From contig NZ_CP109199.1 of assembly GCF_036250065.1 (NCBI RefSeq), positions 2,728,001-2,792,000 of the forward strand: a stretch of DNA of 64,000 nucleotides. Direction: 5' to 3'. The translations under genes were made by a program, and so were the position numbers. Below the pieces are notes generated by a model. The model worked only from the letters and a program-made list of their open reading frames with translations, did not search any database and had not been told where the DNA came from. Shown one piece after another: positions 52,037 through 61,198 of this stretch; position 1 is the first letter of the stretch; each line of letters starts with the position of its first letter. This DNA is from Micromonospora sp. NBC_01699. Lineage in GTDB: Bacteria; Actinomycetota; Actinomycetes; Mycobacteriales; Micromonosporaceae.

Positions 52037-52530
52037 ACGCCGCCCCTCGGTGGTGCCCCATCCTTGATCACCACGGTGGCCCGGCCCTGCCCGATCTCGC
52101 CGTAGGACGGGTCGGAGATGTGGACGTTGAACCATTCGTCGGGTTCGCGCACGGTGTCGGGCCGGATGTCCACCGGCACCTCCACGATGCGGGAGCCGGC
52201 CGGGATCGTCACCCGGCGTTGCTGGACCGCGGTGTAGTCGGCCGGTGCCACGGCGGTGCCGTCGGTGGTACGGAACGTCACGCTCACCGGCGTGGTGACC
52301 GGTTGCGACAGGGTCACCGTGACGATCGCCCTGCCCGGCAGCGCCTGCACGGACGGCGGGGTGTTGGCCGGCGTCTGCTCCCAGCAGATCGTTCCGTTGA
52401 CCGAGACCACCACCTGCTCGTCCTCGGGGTCGCAGCAGGCGTGGCCGGTTGCCGGGGTCAGGCCCAGCAGCGCCGTGGGGACGACGACGGTGGCGGCGAG
52501 GCTGCCGACCCGCCAGCGCAGACGTGTCAT
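52030..52530 (-). CDS. Small secreted Calx-beta-domain protein
   Basis: The protein has 166 residues from an ATG with AAGGAGATG upstream. A signal peptide leads to a CC pair (GHACCDPEDE). The rest is a single Calx-beta domain (VTVTLSQPVTTPVSVTFRTT, then DYTAVQQRRVTIPAG and a final IGQGRATVVIKD). Calx-beta domains bind Ca2+ and occur in adhesins. Its stop codon overlaps the end of the AfsR-like gene on the other strand. Confidence 0.85.
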   Translation of the reverse strand: MTRLRWRVGSLAATVVVPTALLGLTPATGHACCDPEDEQVVVSVNGTICWEQTPANTPPSVQALPGRAIVTVTLSQPVTTPVSVTFRTTDGTAVAPADYTAVQQRRVTIPAGSRIVEVPVDIRPDTVREPDEWFNVHISDPSYGEIGQGRATVVIKDGAPPRGGVQ

Positions 52531-52749
52531 CGGATCATCTCCTTCGATCTCCGGGTGTCACCATCATTAAGCCCTCCGGCGGTTGTGGCGCGGTTGTGAC
52601 GCACATCGATACCCCTGGTGTCCAGGTCCACTACCTGTCGGAACTGGGCCGGGCACCGGTCCTGTCCGGTGTGACCCGGCTCGACCGATCCTGATCCCAG
52701 GCGGTGTCGAGGGGGACATCCGCCGCACGGCAGGCCGGAGGGGGTGAGC

Positions 52750-53031
52750 ATGGTGACTGTGCCCTATCGGAACGCCTCGGAGGCAGAGCTCGGGGTGCGG
52801 GAATGGGTGGAGGGGACCGCCGTCTTCTCCTGGCTCGGCACCCCGACCTTCGGCGTGCCGGAGTGGCCGCCGCCCGACCGGTGCGACGGTGGCGTCCGGC
52901 GTGACGATCACGGGTCGGCCGGGCGGCGGCTGGCGCGCCGGCTCGTACGACGGTCGGGGCGGACCCGGTCGAGGCGGGGCCGGTCGGAATTCCCGATGCT
53001 GCCGGCGGTCGGTCGGCAGGTGCGATGGTGA
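52750..53031 (+). CDS. Possible small protein
   Basis: This frame of 93 residues starts at an ATG with GGAGGGGGTGAGC in front, a strong site. The first 50 residues have normal codon bias (WVEGTAVFSWLGTPTFG). The second half turns very Arg-rich and may be non-coding. Either a real short gene with an over-extended end, or a leader for nothing. Unknown family. Confidence 0.4.
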   Translation: MVTVPYRNASEAELGVREWVEGTAVFSWLGTPTFGVPEWPPPDRCDGGVRRDDHGSAGRRLARRLVRRSGRTRSRRGRSEFPMLPAVGRQVRW

Positions 53032-53122
53032 GGGTCGCCCTGCCGCGACGGCGGTCGGTGCCGCACCGGCACCGACCGCCGTCGGCGTTCCCTCCGGGCC
53101 CCGGCCCGGTCCGTCCGTCCGC

Positions 53123-53881
53123 TCAGCGCCGCAGCATCGACAGCGCGTGCATGGCCGACCGTACGGCCATCACCCTGCCCATGCCCTTCGACGCGTACCG
53201 CAGCCCGCCGGATGCCTGGCGCATCGCACCCGGTACGTGCCCCATCACGCCCGACGCCTGGCGCATCGCGCCCGGCGCGTGCCGGATCGCGCCCGAGGCG
53301 TACCGCGAGGCGCTGGACCGGTGCTGCCGCAGGCCGACGGCCCGGCGCATGATGCCCCGGGCCACCTGGCCCGGCTTCTGCTGCTCCCCGGCGAGCGCGG
53401 TGACCACTATCAGCGCGCCGGTGAGCGCGGGAATCGCCCACTGGAGCACCCGGAGCTGCCGCTGGCTCGCCGCGATGTCCTTCGGGGTGGCGTGGTTCGG
53501 TTCGGTGATCCCGTCGACCGGCGAACCGCCGGCCCGTTGCAGTCTCATGCCGAGCATCCGGCTGTAGCCGGTCACCGCCAGCGCGGCCACCGTGAGCCCG
53601 GCCTTGACCAGGCTCATCTTGGCCACCCCGGCCTGGGCGACCACCCGTGGGCTCTCGGTCACCAGCTCACCGGCGGCACCGGCGACGTGGGCGCCGATCG
53701 CGGCGGCGTTGACCGGTGTCCACCGGGCCCAGCCGGCCGAGGCCACCCCGAGCCGTTCCTTCGAGTTGTCGACCCGCGCCGCCGCGCTGTTGACGCCGAC
53801 CGCCCCCATCAGCGAACCGCCGAACCAGGCCGCCAACCCCAGATCGTGCATCGAGCGCAACACGGTGTGTCGTTCGGACAT
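53123..53881 (-). CDS. Membrane protein with C-terminal seven-residue repeats
   Basis: The protein has 252 residues from an ATG with GGGAGGG upstream. The first 170 residues hold three or four hydrophobic helices (LGLAAWFGGSLMGAVGV, KAGLTVAALAVTG, ALTGALIVVTALAG). From about 193 to 235 the sequence repeats six seven-residue units: YASGAIR, HAPGAMR, QASGVMG, HVPGAMR, QASGGLR, YASKGMG. The repeat is basic and amphipathic and may lie on a membrane or nucleic acid. I do not recognise a functional family. Confidence 0.75.
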   Translation of the reverse strand: MSERHTVLRSMHDLGLAAWFGGSLMGAVGVNSAAARVDNSKERLGVASAGWARWTPVNAAAIGAHVAGAAGELVTESPRVVAQAGVAKMSLVKAGLTVAALAVTGYSRMLGMRLQRAGGSPVDGITEPNHATPKDIAASQRQLRVLQWAIPALTGALIVVTALAGEQQKPGQVARGIMRRAVGLRQHRSSASRYASGAIRHAPGAMRQASGVMGHVPGAMRQASGGLRYASKGMGRVMAVRSAMHALSMLRR

Positions 53882-53960
53882 CTGATCCCTCCCACCTGGT
53901 GAGGACCGGCGCTTACCCGCCGGGCGCCGGGCTAACCCACCCGTGCGCGACGGTGGCCGG

Positions 53961-54974
53961 TCAGCGGCGGGGGTCGACGTGCACCTTGGGACCCGGTCCG
54001 GCGCCGTCGGGCAGCCTGCCGGCGAGCACCTCGGCGACCTGGTCCAACCCGATGGTGGCGGCGACCAGCGGTCGGGGGTCGACGGCCGAGCCGGCGTACC
54101 GCTCGATGGTGCCGGCGAGCCCGGCCGAGGCGCCGAGGATGCCGACCGCGGTCACGTCCTTGAGGACCAGCGTCCGGCTGTCGAGCCGGCTCGGGGTGCC
54201 GGCCAGGCCGACGTAGACGACCCGGCCGCCGGGTTCCACCAGGTCGAGCGCCAATGCCGGTACGGTCGGATCGTTGGACGCGTCGACCACCGCGTCCCAG
54301 GGCAGTTCGGGCAGCCGGTCGGCCTCCCACACCCCGGCGAAGCCCAGGTCGCGGGCGAACTCCAGGGACCGGGCGGACTTCCCCACGACGTGCACCTCGG
54401 CGCCCTCGGCGCGGGCGAACTCGGCCACCAACAGCCCGATCGTGCCCGGCCCGAGCACCAGCAGCCGGTCGCCCGGAGTGAGTGCGGCGGCGCGTACCGA
54501 CCGCAGCGCGTTGCCGCCCGGCTCGACCAGTGCGCCGGCCGTGTCGTCCACCGCGTCCGGCAGCGGATGCAGGGCGCTCACCGGTACGGCCAGTTGCTCG
54601 GCCAGCGCACCGGCGAAACCGCCCCGGATGCCGATCTCGAACCGGTCGGCGCAGACGTGACCGAGGCCGGCCAGGCAGCGCCGGCAGTGGCCGCAGCCGA
54701 GCATCGTGTCGCCGGTGACCCGCCGGCCGACCCAGCCGGGATCGACGCCGTGACCCACCGCCGCAACCGTGCCGCACCACTCGTGGCCCAGTCGCATCGG
54801 GTACCGGGCGTGCCCCTGGTGCAGGTACGCCATCTCGCCGGTGAAGAACTCGACGTCGGTGCCGCAGACCCCGACTCGGGACACGTCGACCACCACCTGG
54901 CCCGGTCCCGCCTCGGGCGGCTCCACCTGCCGTACGTCGGCCCGGCGTGGGCCGGTGACCACGAACGCCCTCAT
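53961..54974 (-). CDS. Zinc-dependent medium-chain dehydrogenase
   Basis: The protein has 337 residues from the ATG at 54974. GVCGTDVEFFTG gives the catalytic zinc Cys, GHEWCGTVAAVGHG the His-Glu pair, and CGHCRRCLAGLGHVC the four structural-zinc cysteines. The Rossmann motif is GPGTIGLL. It is of the sorbitol/galactitol/threonine dehydrogenase type and probably oxidises a sugar or polyol. It is divergent from the sugar-acid dehydratase, so the two likely form one catabolic route. Confidence 0.9.
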   Translation of the reverse strand: MRAFVVTGPRRADVRQVEPPEAGPGQVVVDVSRVGVCGTDVEFFTGEMAYLHQGHARYPMRLGHEWCGTVAAVGHGVDPGWVGRRVTGDTMLGCGHCRRCLAGLGHVCADRFEIGIRGGFAGALAEQLAVPVSALHPLPDAVDDTAGALVEPGGNALRSVRAAALTPGDRLLVLGPGTIGLLVAEFARAEGAEVHVVGKSARSLEFARDLGFAGVWEADRLPELPWDAVVDASNDPTVPALALDLVEPGGRVVYVGLAGTPSRLDSRTLVLKDVTAVGILGASAGLAGTIERYAGSAVDPRPLVAATIGLDQVAEVLAGRLPDGAGPGPKVHVDPRR

Positions 54975-55027
54975 CCCGACCGGCCTCTCCACGCCCCGAT
55001 GGCGTTCCGGATCGTAGACTGGTGATC

Positions 55028-55036
55028 CAATAATTG
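55028..55036. promoter_or_regulatory. CAATAATTG palindrome in a divergent promoter region
   Basis: This is a short perfect palindrome in an AT-rich patch directly in front of the dehydratase ribosome site, between it and the dehydrogenase. GntR-type regulators of sugar-acid pathways use similar short palindromes, but no regulator gene is adjacent. Confidence 0.35.
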
Positions 55037-55048
55037 AAAGGCGTTCAC

Positions 55049-56764
55049 ATGTCGGGGCAGCGCAGCGCGCAGTGGTACGGCGGCACCGACCGCAACGCCT
55101 ACATCCACCGCGCCTGGATGCGTCGCGGCCTGCCGGCGCGCGCCTTCGACGGCCGCCCGCACATCGCCATCGCGAACACCGCCTCGGACCTCACCCCGTG
55201 CAACAGTCACCTGGACGAGGTGGCGCAGAGCGTCAAGCAGGGCGTGTACGAGGCCGGCGGCATTCCGCTGAACCTGCCCGTGGTGTCGCTCGGCGAGACG
55301 CAGGTACGCCCGACCGCGATGCTGTGGCGGAACATGGCCGCGATGGCGACCGAGGAGATGCTGCGGGCCAACCCGATCGACGGCGTCGTGCTGCTCGGTG
55401 GCTGCGACAAGACGATCCCGGCCCTGCTGATGGCCGCCGCCTCGGTCGACCTGCCCGCCGTCGTGGTCCCCGGCGGCCCGATGGCCACCGGCACGTTCCG
55501 CGGCGTGCCGCTGGGCTGCGGCACCGACGTCTGGAAGCTCTCCGAGGAGGTACGCGCCGGCACCCTGTCCCGGCAGGAGTTCCTCGGCTCCGAGTCATCC
55601 ATGATCCGCAGTCGGGGGCACTGCAACACGATGGGCACCGCGTCCACGATGGCGCTGGTCGCGGAGGCGCTCGGCACCGTCATCCCCGGTCTGGCCGGCA
55701 CCCCGGCCCCGGACAGCCGGCTGCTCGAAGGCGCGCACGACAGCGGCCGGCTCGCCGTGGAACTGGTCGCCGAGCAGCGCCGCCCCAGCGACCTGCTCAC
55801 CCGTGGCTCGTTCCTGAACGCGATCGTCGCGCTGGCCGCCATCGGCGGCTCGACCAACGCGGTCGTGCACCTGCTCGCCATCGCCGGCCGGCTCGGCATC
55901 GAGCTGACCCAGGACGACTTCGACCGTACCGGTGGGGGTGTGCCGTTGCTGGTCGACCTCCAGCCGGCCGGCCGCTTCCTGATGGACGACCTGCATCGGG
56001 CCGGCGGCCTGCTGGCGGTGCTGCGCGAGGTCCGCGACCTGCTCGACCCGGACGCGCTCACGGTGACCGGCCGCCCGCTGGTCGACTACCTCGACGGGGC
56101 CCGGATCTGGGACCACGAGGTCATCCGGGTACGCGACCAGCCGCTGCTGGAGCACGCCGGGATCGCCGTGCTCCACGGCAACCTGGCCCCGTCCGGTGCG
56201 ATCATCAAACCGGCGGCAGCCTCACCGCACCTGCTGCGCCACCGGGGTCGGGCGGTGGTCTTCGACTCGATCGAGGACCTGCACGCCCGGATCGACGACC
56301 CGGATCTCGACGTCGACGCCGACTCGGTGCTGGTGCTGCGCGGCTGTGGACCGCGCGGTTATCCGGGCATGCCCGAGGTGGCGAACCTGCCGCTGCCGGC
56401 CAAGCTGCTCCGGGCCGGAGTCCGCGACATGGTACGGATCTGCGACGGCCGGATGAGCGGCACCGCGTACGGCACGGTGGTGCTGCACGTCGCCCCGGAG
56501 GCCGCCGCCGGTGGCCCGCTGGCCAGGGTCCGTACCGGTGACGTGGTCGTGCTCGACGTCGCCGCCCGGCGGCTCGACGTGGACGTGCCGGCGCCGGAGT
56601 GGGAGCTGCGCCAGCCGGCGGCGGAGACCGTACGGGCGTTCGCCGCCCCGAAACGCGGTTGGGAACGGCTCTACGTCGACACCGTTCAGCAGGCCGACAC
56701 CGGTGCCGACCTTGACTTCCTGATCGGTGCCAGCGGCGACCGGGTGGCGCGCGAGTCGCACTGA
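55049..56764 (+). CDS. IlvD/Edd-family dehydratase (probable sugar-acid dehydratase)
   Basis: The protein has 571 residues. Fe-S cluster cysteines lie in TPCNSH, GGCDKT and SRGHCNTMGTAS, and the C-terminal part has CDGRMSGTAYG. Together with the divergent sugar dehydrogenase, this fits an aldonate dehydratase (arabonate, xylonate or galactonate type) rather than dihydroxy-acid dehydratase of branched-chain amino-acid synthesis. The reaction gives a 2-keto-3-deoxy acid. The ATG follows GAAAGGCG. Substrate not set by sequence alone. Confidence 0.88.
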   Translation: MSGQRSAQWYGGTDRNAYIHRAWMRRGLPARAFDGRPHIAIANTASDLTPCNSHLDEVAQSVKQGVYEAGGIPLNLPVVSLGETQVRPTAMLWRNMAAMATEEMLRANPIDGVVLLGGCDKTIPALLMAAASVDLPAVVVPGGPMATGTFRGVPLGCGTDVWKLSEEVRAGTLSRQEFLGSESSMIRSRGHCNTMGTASTMALVAEALGTVIPGLAGTPAPDSRLLEGAHDSGRLAVELVAEQRRPSDLLTRGSFLNAIVALAAIGGSTNAVVHLLAIAGRLGIELTQDDFDRTGGGVPLLVDLQPAGRFLMDDLHRAGGLLAVLREVRDLLDPDALTVTGRPLVDYLDGARIWDHEVIRVRDQPLLEHAGIAVLHGNLAPSGAIIKPAAASPHLLRHRGRAVVFDSIEDLHARIDDPDLDVDADSVLVLRGCGPRGYPGMPEVANLPLPAKLLRAGVRDMVRICDGRMSGTAYGTVVLHVAPEAAAGGPLARVRTGDVVVLDVAARRLDVDVPAPEWELRQPAAETVRAFAAPKRGWERLYVDTVQQADTGADLDFLIGASGDRVARESH

Positions 56765-56888
56765 CCCGCGCGCTCACCTGGCGTACAGGTTTCTTGAAGG
56801 TTTCTCCCGGTTCGGGGTGTTGGAATGGGGTGGGCCGCCGGGAGTAGGTCACCGACGGTGATCGGATCTCGGACCGAAGGAGCACCTG

Positions 56889-57227
56889 ATGCGCTGGCTG
56901 TCCCGACGGCGGACGTCCGCCGACGTTCACACCCCGACCAAGCTCGACCGGGAGGGGACCGCCGCCGACCTGGCCGCGATCTCCGCGTTCATCGACGGCC
57001 GGCGCGGCGTCGAGCTGTACCTCGAACCGGAGACGACGGCCACCGACACGACAGTGGTCGCCATCGCCGACGACGGCGAGTGGATCCGCCGCCGGACCGG
57101 TTCTCCCCGGATCGCGCAGCGGCTGGCGCACCGGCACGCGGTGCCGCTCTACGAGGCGGCCCGGGTCGGCTACCCGGAGCGGATGCGGGCCTGGAACCGG
57201 CAGCACCCCGAGCGCCGGATGCGTTGA
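56889..57227 (+). CDS. Conserved small protein
   Basis: The protein has 112 residues from an ATG with GAAGGAGCACCTG upstream. It contains ISAFIDGRRGVELYLEPETT, then TTVVAIADDGEWIRRR, and ends in a basic tail with HPERRMR. Similar short proteins are common in actinobacteria, without known function. No signal peptide. Its own promoter is likely in the 124 bases after the dehydratase. Confidence 0.75.
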   Translation: MRWLSRRRTSADVHTPTKLDREGTAADLAAISAFIDGRRGVELYLEPETTATDTTVVAIADDGEWIRRRTGSPRIAQRLAHRHAVPLYEAARVGYPERMRAWNRQHPERRMR

Positions 57228-57328
57228 CCGGCACCGTCAAGTGAAGATCATGTCGGCCGGGTGGGCGTACTAGAATCGCCCGGTGCGGGGGGATCCCACC
57301 CGCCCGTCGTGCCAGGGGAGCGATCAGG

Positions 57329-57661
57329 ATGATCTTCATTACCGCAAAGTTCCGGGTGCTGCCGGAGCACGCCGACCGCTGGCCCGAGATCGCCGGTGAC
57401 TTCACCCGCGCGACCCGTGGCGAGGACGGCTGCCTGTGGTTCGACTGGTCCCGCAGCATCGACGACCCGACCGAGTTTGTCCTGGTCGAGGCGTTCCGCG
57501 ACGGCGACGCCGGTGCGGCGCATGTGCAGTCCGAGCACTTCCGGCAGGCGCAACGGACACTGCCCCAGTATCTGGCTGAAACACCTCGGATCGTCAACGC
57601 CACGGTGCCGCAGGACGACTGGTCCCCGCTCGGCGAGCTGGCCGTACCCGAGCGCGGCTGA
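57329..57661 (+). CDS. Antibiotic biosynthesis monooxygenase (ABM) domain protein
   Basis: The protein has 110 residues, one ferredoxin-like ABM domain. It starts with FITAKFRVLPEHADRWPEI, then GCLWFDWSRSIDDPTEFVLV and HVQSEHFRQAQRTLP. The family includes cofactor-free quinol monooxygenases (YgiN) and heme-degrading relatives. No heme ligand pattern is evident, so a quinone or small-phenol substrate is more likely. It stands alone between unrelated genes. Confidence 0.85.
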   Translation: MIFITAKFRVLPEHADRWPEIAGDFTRATRGEDGCLWFDWSRSIDDPTEFVLVEAFRDGDAGAAHVQSEHFRQAQRTLPQYLAETPRIVNATVPQDDWSPLGELAVPERG

Positions 57662-57790
57662 GGTCGCCCCGGACCCACCCCTGGGGCATCGACGCGGAAA
57701 CATCCGTGAATTTGATCCGATGCCCGGCAGAAACGATCTTCTGGTGAGCTGTCGCTCCAGTACCCGCTGGTAAGGAGCGAAGGGGTGGTC

Positions 57791-58051
57791 ATGGCCGTAC
57801 CTCCAGCACCCACCGACCAGGAACTCGACGTCTACATCAGGACCCGCTACGCCCTGCTCGGCATCGACATCTCGGTACTGCCGGAGAACGATCCGGCGGC
57901 ACCGATGGACCAGGAACGGGTCTTCGCCTCGGCCCGCAGCGTCATCCGGCAGGACCCGGTCATCGCCGCGTACCCGACCGACCAACAGGCCGACGTGCCG
58001 ACGTTCTACCCCGTCCAGCTCGCCCAGTGGACGGGAGCGCTCGATGACTGA
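57791..58051 (+). CDS. Small partner protein coupled to the amidase gene
   Basis: The protein has 86 residues from the ATG after AAGGAGCG; a GTG at 57785 is possible. It starts with TDQELDVYIRTRYALLGID, an N-terminal helix, and ends with TFYPVQLAQWTGALDD. Its last eight bases overlap the amidase start. In length, order and general pattern it recalls small GatC/AtzG-like partners of amidases, but the match is only by shape and context. It has no signal peptide. Confidence 0.6.
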   Translation: MAVPPAPTDQELDVYIRTRYALLGIDISVLPENDPAAPMDQERVFASARSVIRQDPVIAAYPTDQQADVPTFYPVQLAQWTGALDD

Positions 58052-59744
58052 ACTGGCGCCGTACCGGCCCGACCGGATCGCGGACGGCACCGGGCAGCCG
58101 CAGGACCTCACCGTCGACCGGCGCTGGTTCATGTCCCGGATGGCCGGCGTCTGGGCCGCCGCGGCGTCCGCCGGTGCGGCCGGTGGCGCCCTGTTCGCGG
58201 CCACCCCGGCCGGCGCGACGCCGGCCCGGACCGCGACCGGTCGCCCCGGACCGGGTACGCCCAGGGACTGGTGGGACGGCGCGCTGGCCCGGACGATCCG
58301 CCCCGAGGCGCTGGCCGACCCGACCGAGCTGACCATCGGCGAGGCGGCTGCCGCGTTCCGACGCAAGCTGATCAAGCCGGTGGACCTGATGGCCGCCTAC
58401 CTCGACCGGATCAACCGTTACGAGGCCCGCTACCAGGCATTCCTCTGGCGACGGCCGGACGCACAACTGCTCGACCTGGCCCGCCGCACGAAGATCCACA
58501 GTGGTTCGACGGCGCTGGCCGGCATCGCCACGGCGGAGAAGGACAACTACTACACCGCCGGCATCCCCACCACCGCCATGTCCCCGGTCTACCAGGGATT
58601 CGTGCCCGCGTACGACTCCACCGTGCACGCCCGGCTCAGGGACGACGGGGCGATCATGATCGGCAAGGCGGCGATGGGCCCACTCGCCTCCGGTCGGGCC
58701 CGGTTGCCCGACGGCACCGCCACCACCTACAACGCCTGGACCCCCGACGACATCCGGTACAGCCCGAGCGGATCGTCCGGCGGCACCGCCACCGCGGTCG
58801 CCGGCCGGCTGGTCACCTCCGGCACCGGCACCCAGACCGGTGGCTCGATCACCTCGCCGTCCAACGCGCAGAACCTGACCGGCCTCAAACCGACCTTCGG
58901 CCGCGCCTCGTTGTACGGCATCGTGCCGCTGACCATCACCCACGACCACCCCGGCCCGCTGGCCCGCGACGCCATGGACGCCGCGATCATGCTCCAGTCG
59001 GTGGCCGGTCCGGACCCGAACGACCCCCGTACGCTGGGTCTGCCGGAGGTGCCCAACTACATCAGGGCGGCCGGTGTCTACCGCTGGAAGGGGCGGATCC
59101 GGGTCCGCTGGGAGACCACCCTCGGCTACCCACCCGACTACCTCACCGGTGCCAACGCGGAAACCAGGCCGCTGCGTGAGGCGATGCTCGCGGCGATGGA
59201 GACGGTCGGCGTGCGCGTACGGGAGGTGCCGTACCCGGACGGCTGGACCGAGCTGACCGGCACCGTGACCAGCACCTCCGGCGAGGGCACGAACCTGTTC
59301 CTGCCGGCGCTGCAACGCGACGTACGGCTGTTCGCCGACCGACTCACCGGTTTCCTCAACGGCCAGTTCCGCAGCGCCGACAGCTACCTCAAGGCGATGG
59401 AGGCGCGTTACATCCTGCTCAAGCGCACCCTCGACCAGTTCTTCGGCCGGTGCGACGTACTGCTGATCGGGACCGCCGTCGACCGGATCGGGCTGCCGAT
59501 GATGGCGTTCCCGTACGGGCTGGGGGTCGACCAGGCGACCGGGCTGACCGTGCCCCGGGGCACCACGATCGCGGCACCGCCATTCGGGGAGGAGCGGCTG
59601 CTGGCGGTTGTCGCGGCGTACCAGGCGGTCACCGACCACCACCTGCGTCGCCCGCCGGACCCGTCCGGTCCGGTCGGCGCCGGGGCGCGGGTCGCCGCAC
59701 CGTACCGGGTGCCAGCCGACTACGACGCCACCGAGGAGAGCTGA
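58044..59744 (+). CDS. Tat-exported amidase-signature enzyme
   Basis: The protein has 566 residues. A twin-arginine signal (DRRWFMSRM, Arg26-Arg27, then a hydrophobic Ala-rich stretch) ends near residue 60. The amidase triad is intact: Lys166 in TAEKDNYY, Ser244 in PSGSSGGTA and Ser268 in GTQTGGSIT. It should hydrolyse amides outside the membrane after folding in the cytoplasm. The small gene in front overlaps it, suggesting a complex. Substrate unknown; cell-wall or extracellular amides are plausible. Confidence 0.88.
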   Translation: MTELAPYRPDRIADGTGQPQDLTVDRRWFMSRMAGVWAAAASAGAAGGALFAATPAGATPARTATGRPGPGTPRDWWDGALARTIRPEALADPTELTIGEAAAAFRRKLIKPVDLMAAYLDRINRYEARYQAFLWRRPDAQLLDLARRTKIHSGSTALAGIATAEKDNYYTAGIPTTAMSPVYQGFVPAYDSTVHARLRDDGAIMIGKAAMGPLASGRARLPDGTATTYNAWTPDDIRYSPSGSSGGTATAVAGRLVTSGTGTQTGGSITSPSNAQNLTGLKPTFGRASLYGIVPLTITHDHPGPLARDAMDAAIMLQSVAGPDPNDPRTLGLPEVPNYIRAAGVYRWKGRIRVRWETTLGYPPDYLTGANAETRPLREAMLAAMETVGVRVREVPYPDGWTELTGTVTSTSGEGTNLFLPALQRDVRLFADRLTGFLNGQFRSADSYLKAMEARYILLKRTLDQFFGRCDVLLIGTAVDRIGLPMMAFPYGLGVDQATGLTVPRGTTIAAPPFGEERLLAVVAAYQAVTDHHLRRPPDPSGPVGAGARVAAPYRVPADYDATEES

Positions 59745-59875
59745 GTCCGACGGTGACGGACCGACCGGTGTGGCGTACTCGCGGCGCACCGGTCGGCCCC
59801 GCCGGTCGACCGTCCCGCTTCGATAGCATTCCGCTCTGGCGGCGGCACCGTGCCGCGACCGGCCGGGAGGCGACC

Positions 59876-60424
59876 ATGGCACGTGACGCGCTGGTGTTCG
59901 ACTACCTCGACCGCCGTCCCGAGATCGATGCGGCGGCCTGGGTGGCCCCGGGCTGCGCGGTGATCGGCTCGGTCCGCCTGGCCGCCGGCGCGAGCATCTG
60001 GTACGGCTCCGTGCTGCGGGGCGACACCGAGCAGATCACCATCGGGGCGGACAGCAACATCCAGGACGGTTGCGTGGTGCACGCTGATCCGGGCTTTCCC
60101 ACCACGGTCGGTGTCGGTGTCTCGGTCGGGCACCGCGCCGTCCTGCACGGCTGCGTGATCGAGGACGGCGCACTGGTCGGCATGGGTGCGGTGGTGCTCA
60201 ACGGGGCCCGGATCGGGGCCGGCTCGCTGGTCGCCGCCGGTGCCGTGGTGCTGGCCGGCACGGTGGTGCCGCCAGGTTCCCTGGTCGCCGGGGTGCCGGG
60301 CAGGATCCGCCGCTCGCTGACCGATTCGGAGCGCGCCGACCTGCGGCGCACCGCAGAACAGTACGTCGAGCGCAGCCGTTCGCACGCCGCGTCGGCCGGA
60401 CCACGGCAGGACCCGGCCGGCTAG
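59876..60424 (+). CDS. Gamma-class carbonic anhydrase / left-handed beta-helix protein
   Basis: The protein has 182 residues from an ATG with GGGAGG upstream. Hexapeptide repeats build a left-handed beta-helix (IWYGSVLRGDTEQITIGADS). The zinc histidines are present in VVHAD and VGHRAVLHG. It should hydrate CO2 or be a related gamma-CA-like protein. The C-terminal helix (SERADLRRTAEQYVER) closes the trimer. It stands between the amidase and an unrelated methyltransferase. Confidence 0.88.
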   Translation: MARDALVFDYLDRRPEIDAAAWVAPGCAVIGSVRLAAGASIWYGSVLRGDTEQITIGADSNIQDGCVVHADPGFPTTVGVGVSVGHRAVLHGCVIEDGALVGMGAVVLNGARIGAGSLVAAGAVVLAGTVVPPGSLVAGVPGRIRRSLTDSERADLRRTAEQYVERSRSHAASAGPRQDPAG

Positions 60425-60589
60425 CACCACAACGATCCAGTCCCTGACGAACATCCTCGACGCGTTGGTCCCGCACGGCGACGACGTACGGGTGAAGTCC
60501 GCGTTGATCATGGTGGTCGGCGGCCATCGAAGGCTGGTGGTCGGTGGCCCGCCGACAACGCGACGCGAGCGGAGGGTCGCCGCCCCGGC

Positions 60590-61198
60590 TCACCCCTTGG
60601 TCGCGATTGCCGCGATGGCGGCGTGTGGCCGGTGGGTGCCGTCGGCGGGCCGTTGTAGGCGCTCAACCTCTGTGAAGCCGGCTCGTGCCAGTCGTTCGGA
60701 GAACTCGTCGACCGGCCAGCGATAGGCGGTCACGACCTTGTGGTCGAAGGCGGCGACCTCGTCACCTACGAAGAGACCGAGCACCAATGCCCCGGCCGGG
60801 GCTATCACCCGCCGGAACTCGGCGAGCACCCCGTCGAGGTCCTGCGGTGGTAGATGGATCAGCGAGTACCAGGCCAGGATGCCGGCGATGGAGTGGTCGG
60901 CGACGGCAAGACTCTCGATCGACCCGAGTTGGTAGCTGCCGCTCGGGTGGGTTGCCCGCGCGTGCGCGATGAACTCGGGAACCAGGTCGATTCCGGTCGC
61001 GTCGGCGCCGAGTGAGCGAAGGTAGTCGGTGATGTGGCCGGGCCCGCAGCCCAGATCGAGCACCGGGCCGGGGCGGCCCGCCAACTGGCGACCGATGAGG
61101 GCGAGGTCGTCGGCGTGTACCTGCTGCCTCGTACCGAACAGCTCGATGTAGAGCCCCGCGACGGACGCGTACGCCTGCCGAACCTGATCAGTGTCCAC
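60590..61198 (-). CDS. SAM-dependent methyltransferase
   Basis: The protein has 202 residues from a GTG. It is a class I methyltransferase: motif I is VLDLGCGPGHITDYL, followed by ATGIDLVPEFI and AWYSLIHLPPQDL. It is of the small-molecule or quinone type, with an open acceptor. No neighbour reveals the substrate; the gene is alone on this strand. Confidence 0.88.
   Translation of the reverse strand: MDTDQVRQAYASVAGLYIELFGTRQQVHADDLALIGRQLAGRPGPVLDLGCGPGHITDYLRSLGADATGIDLVPEFIAHARATHPSGSYQLGSIESLAVADHSIAGILAWYSLIHLPPQDLDGVLAEFRRVIAPAGALVLGLFVGDEVAAFDHKVVTAYRWPVDEFSERLARAGFTEVERLQRPADGTHRPHAAIAAIATKG

Noticed and set aside
52908-53902. Long frames on both strands around the repeat-tailed membrane protein
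   Set aside because: Codon bias, membrane helices and the ribosome site support only the minus-strand frame 53123-53881.
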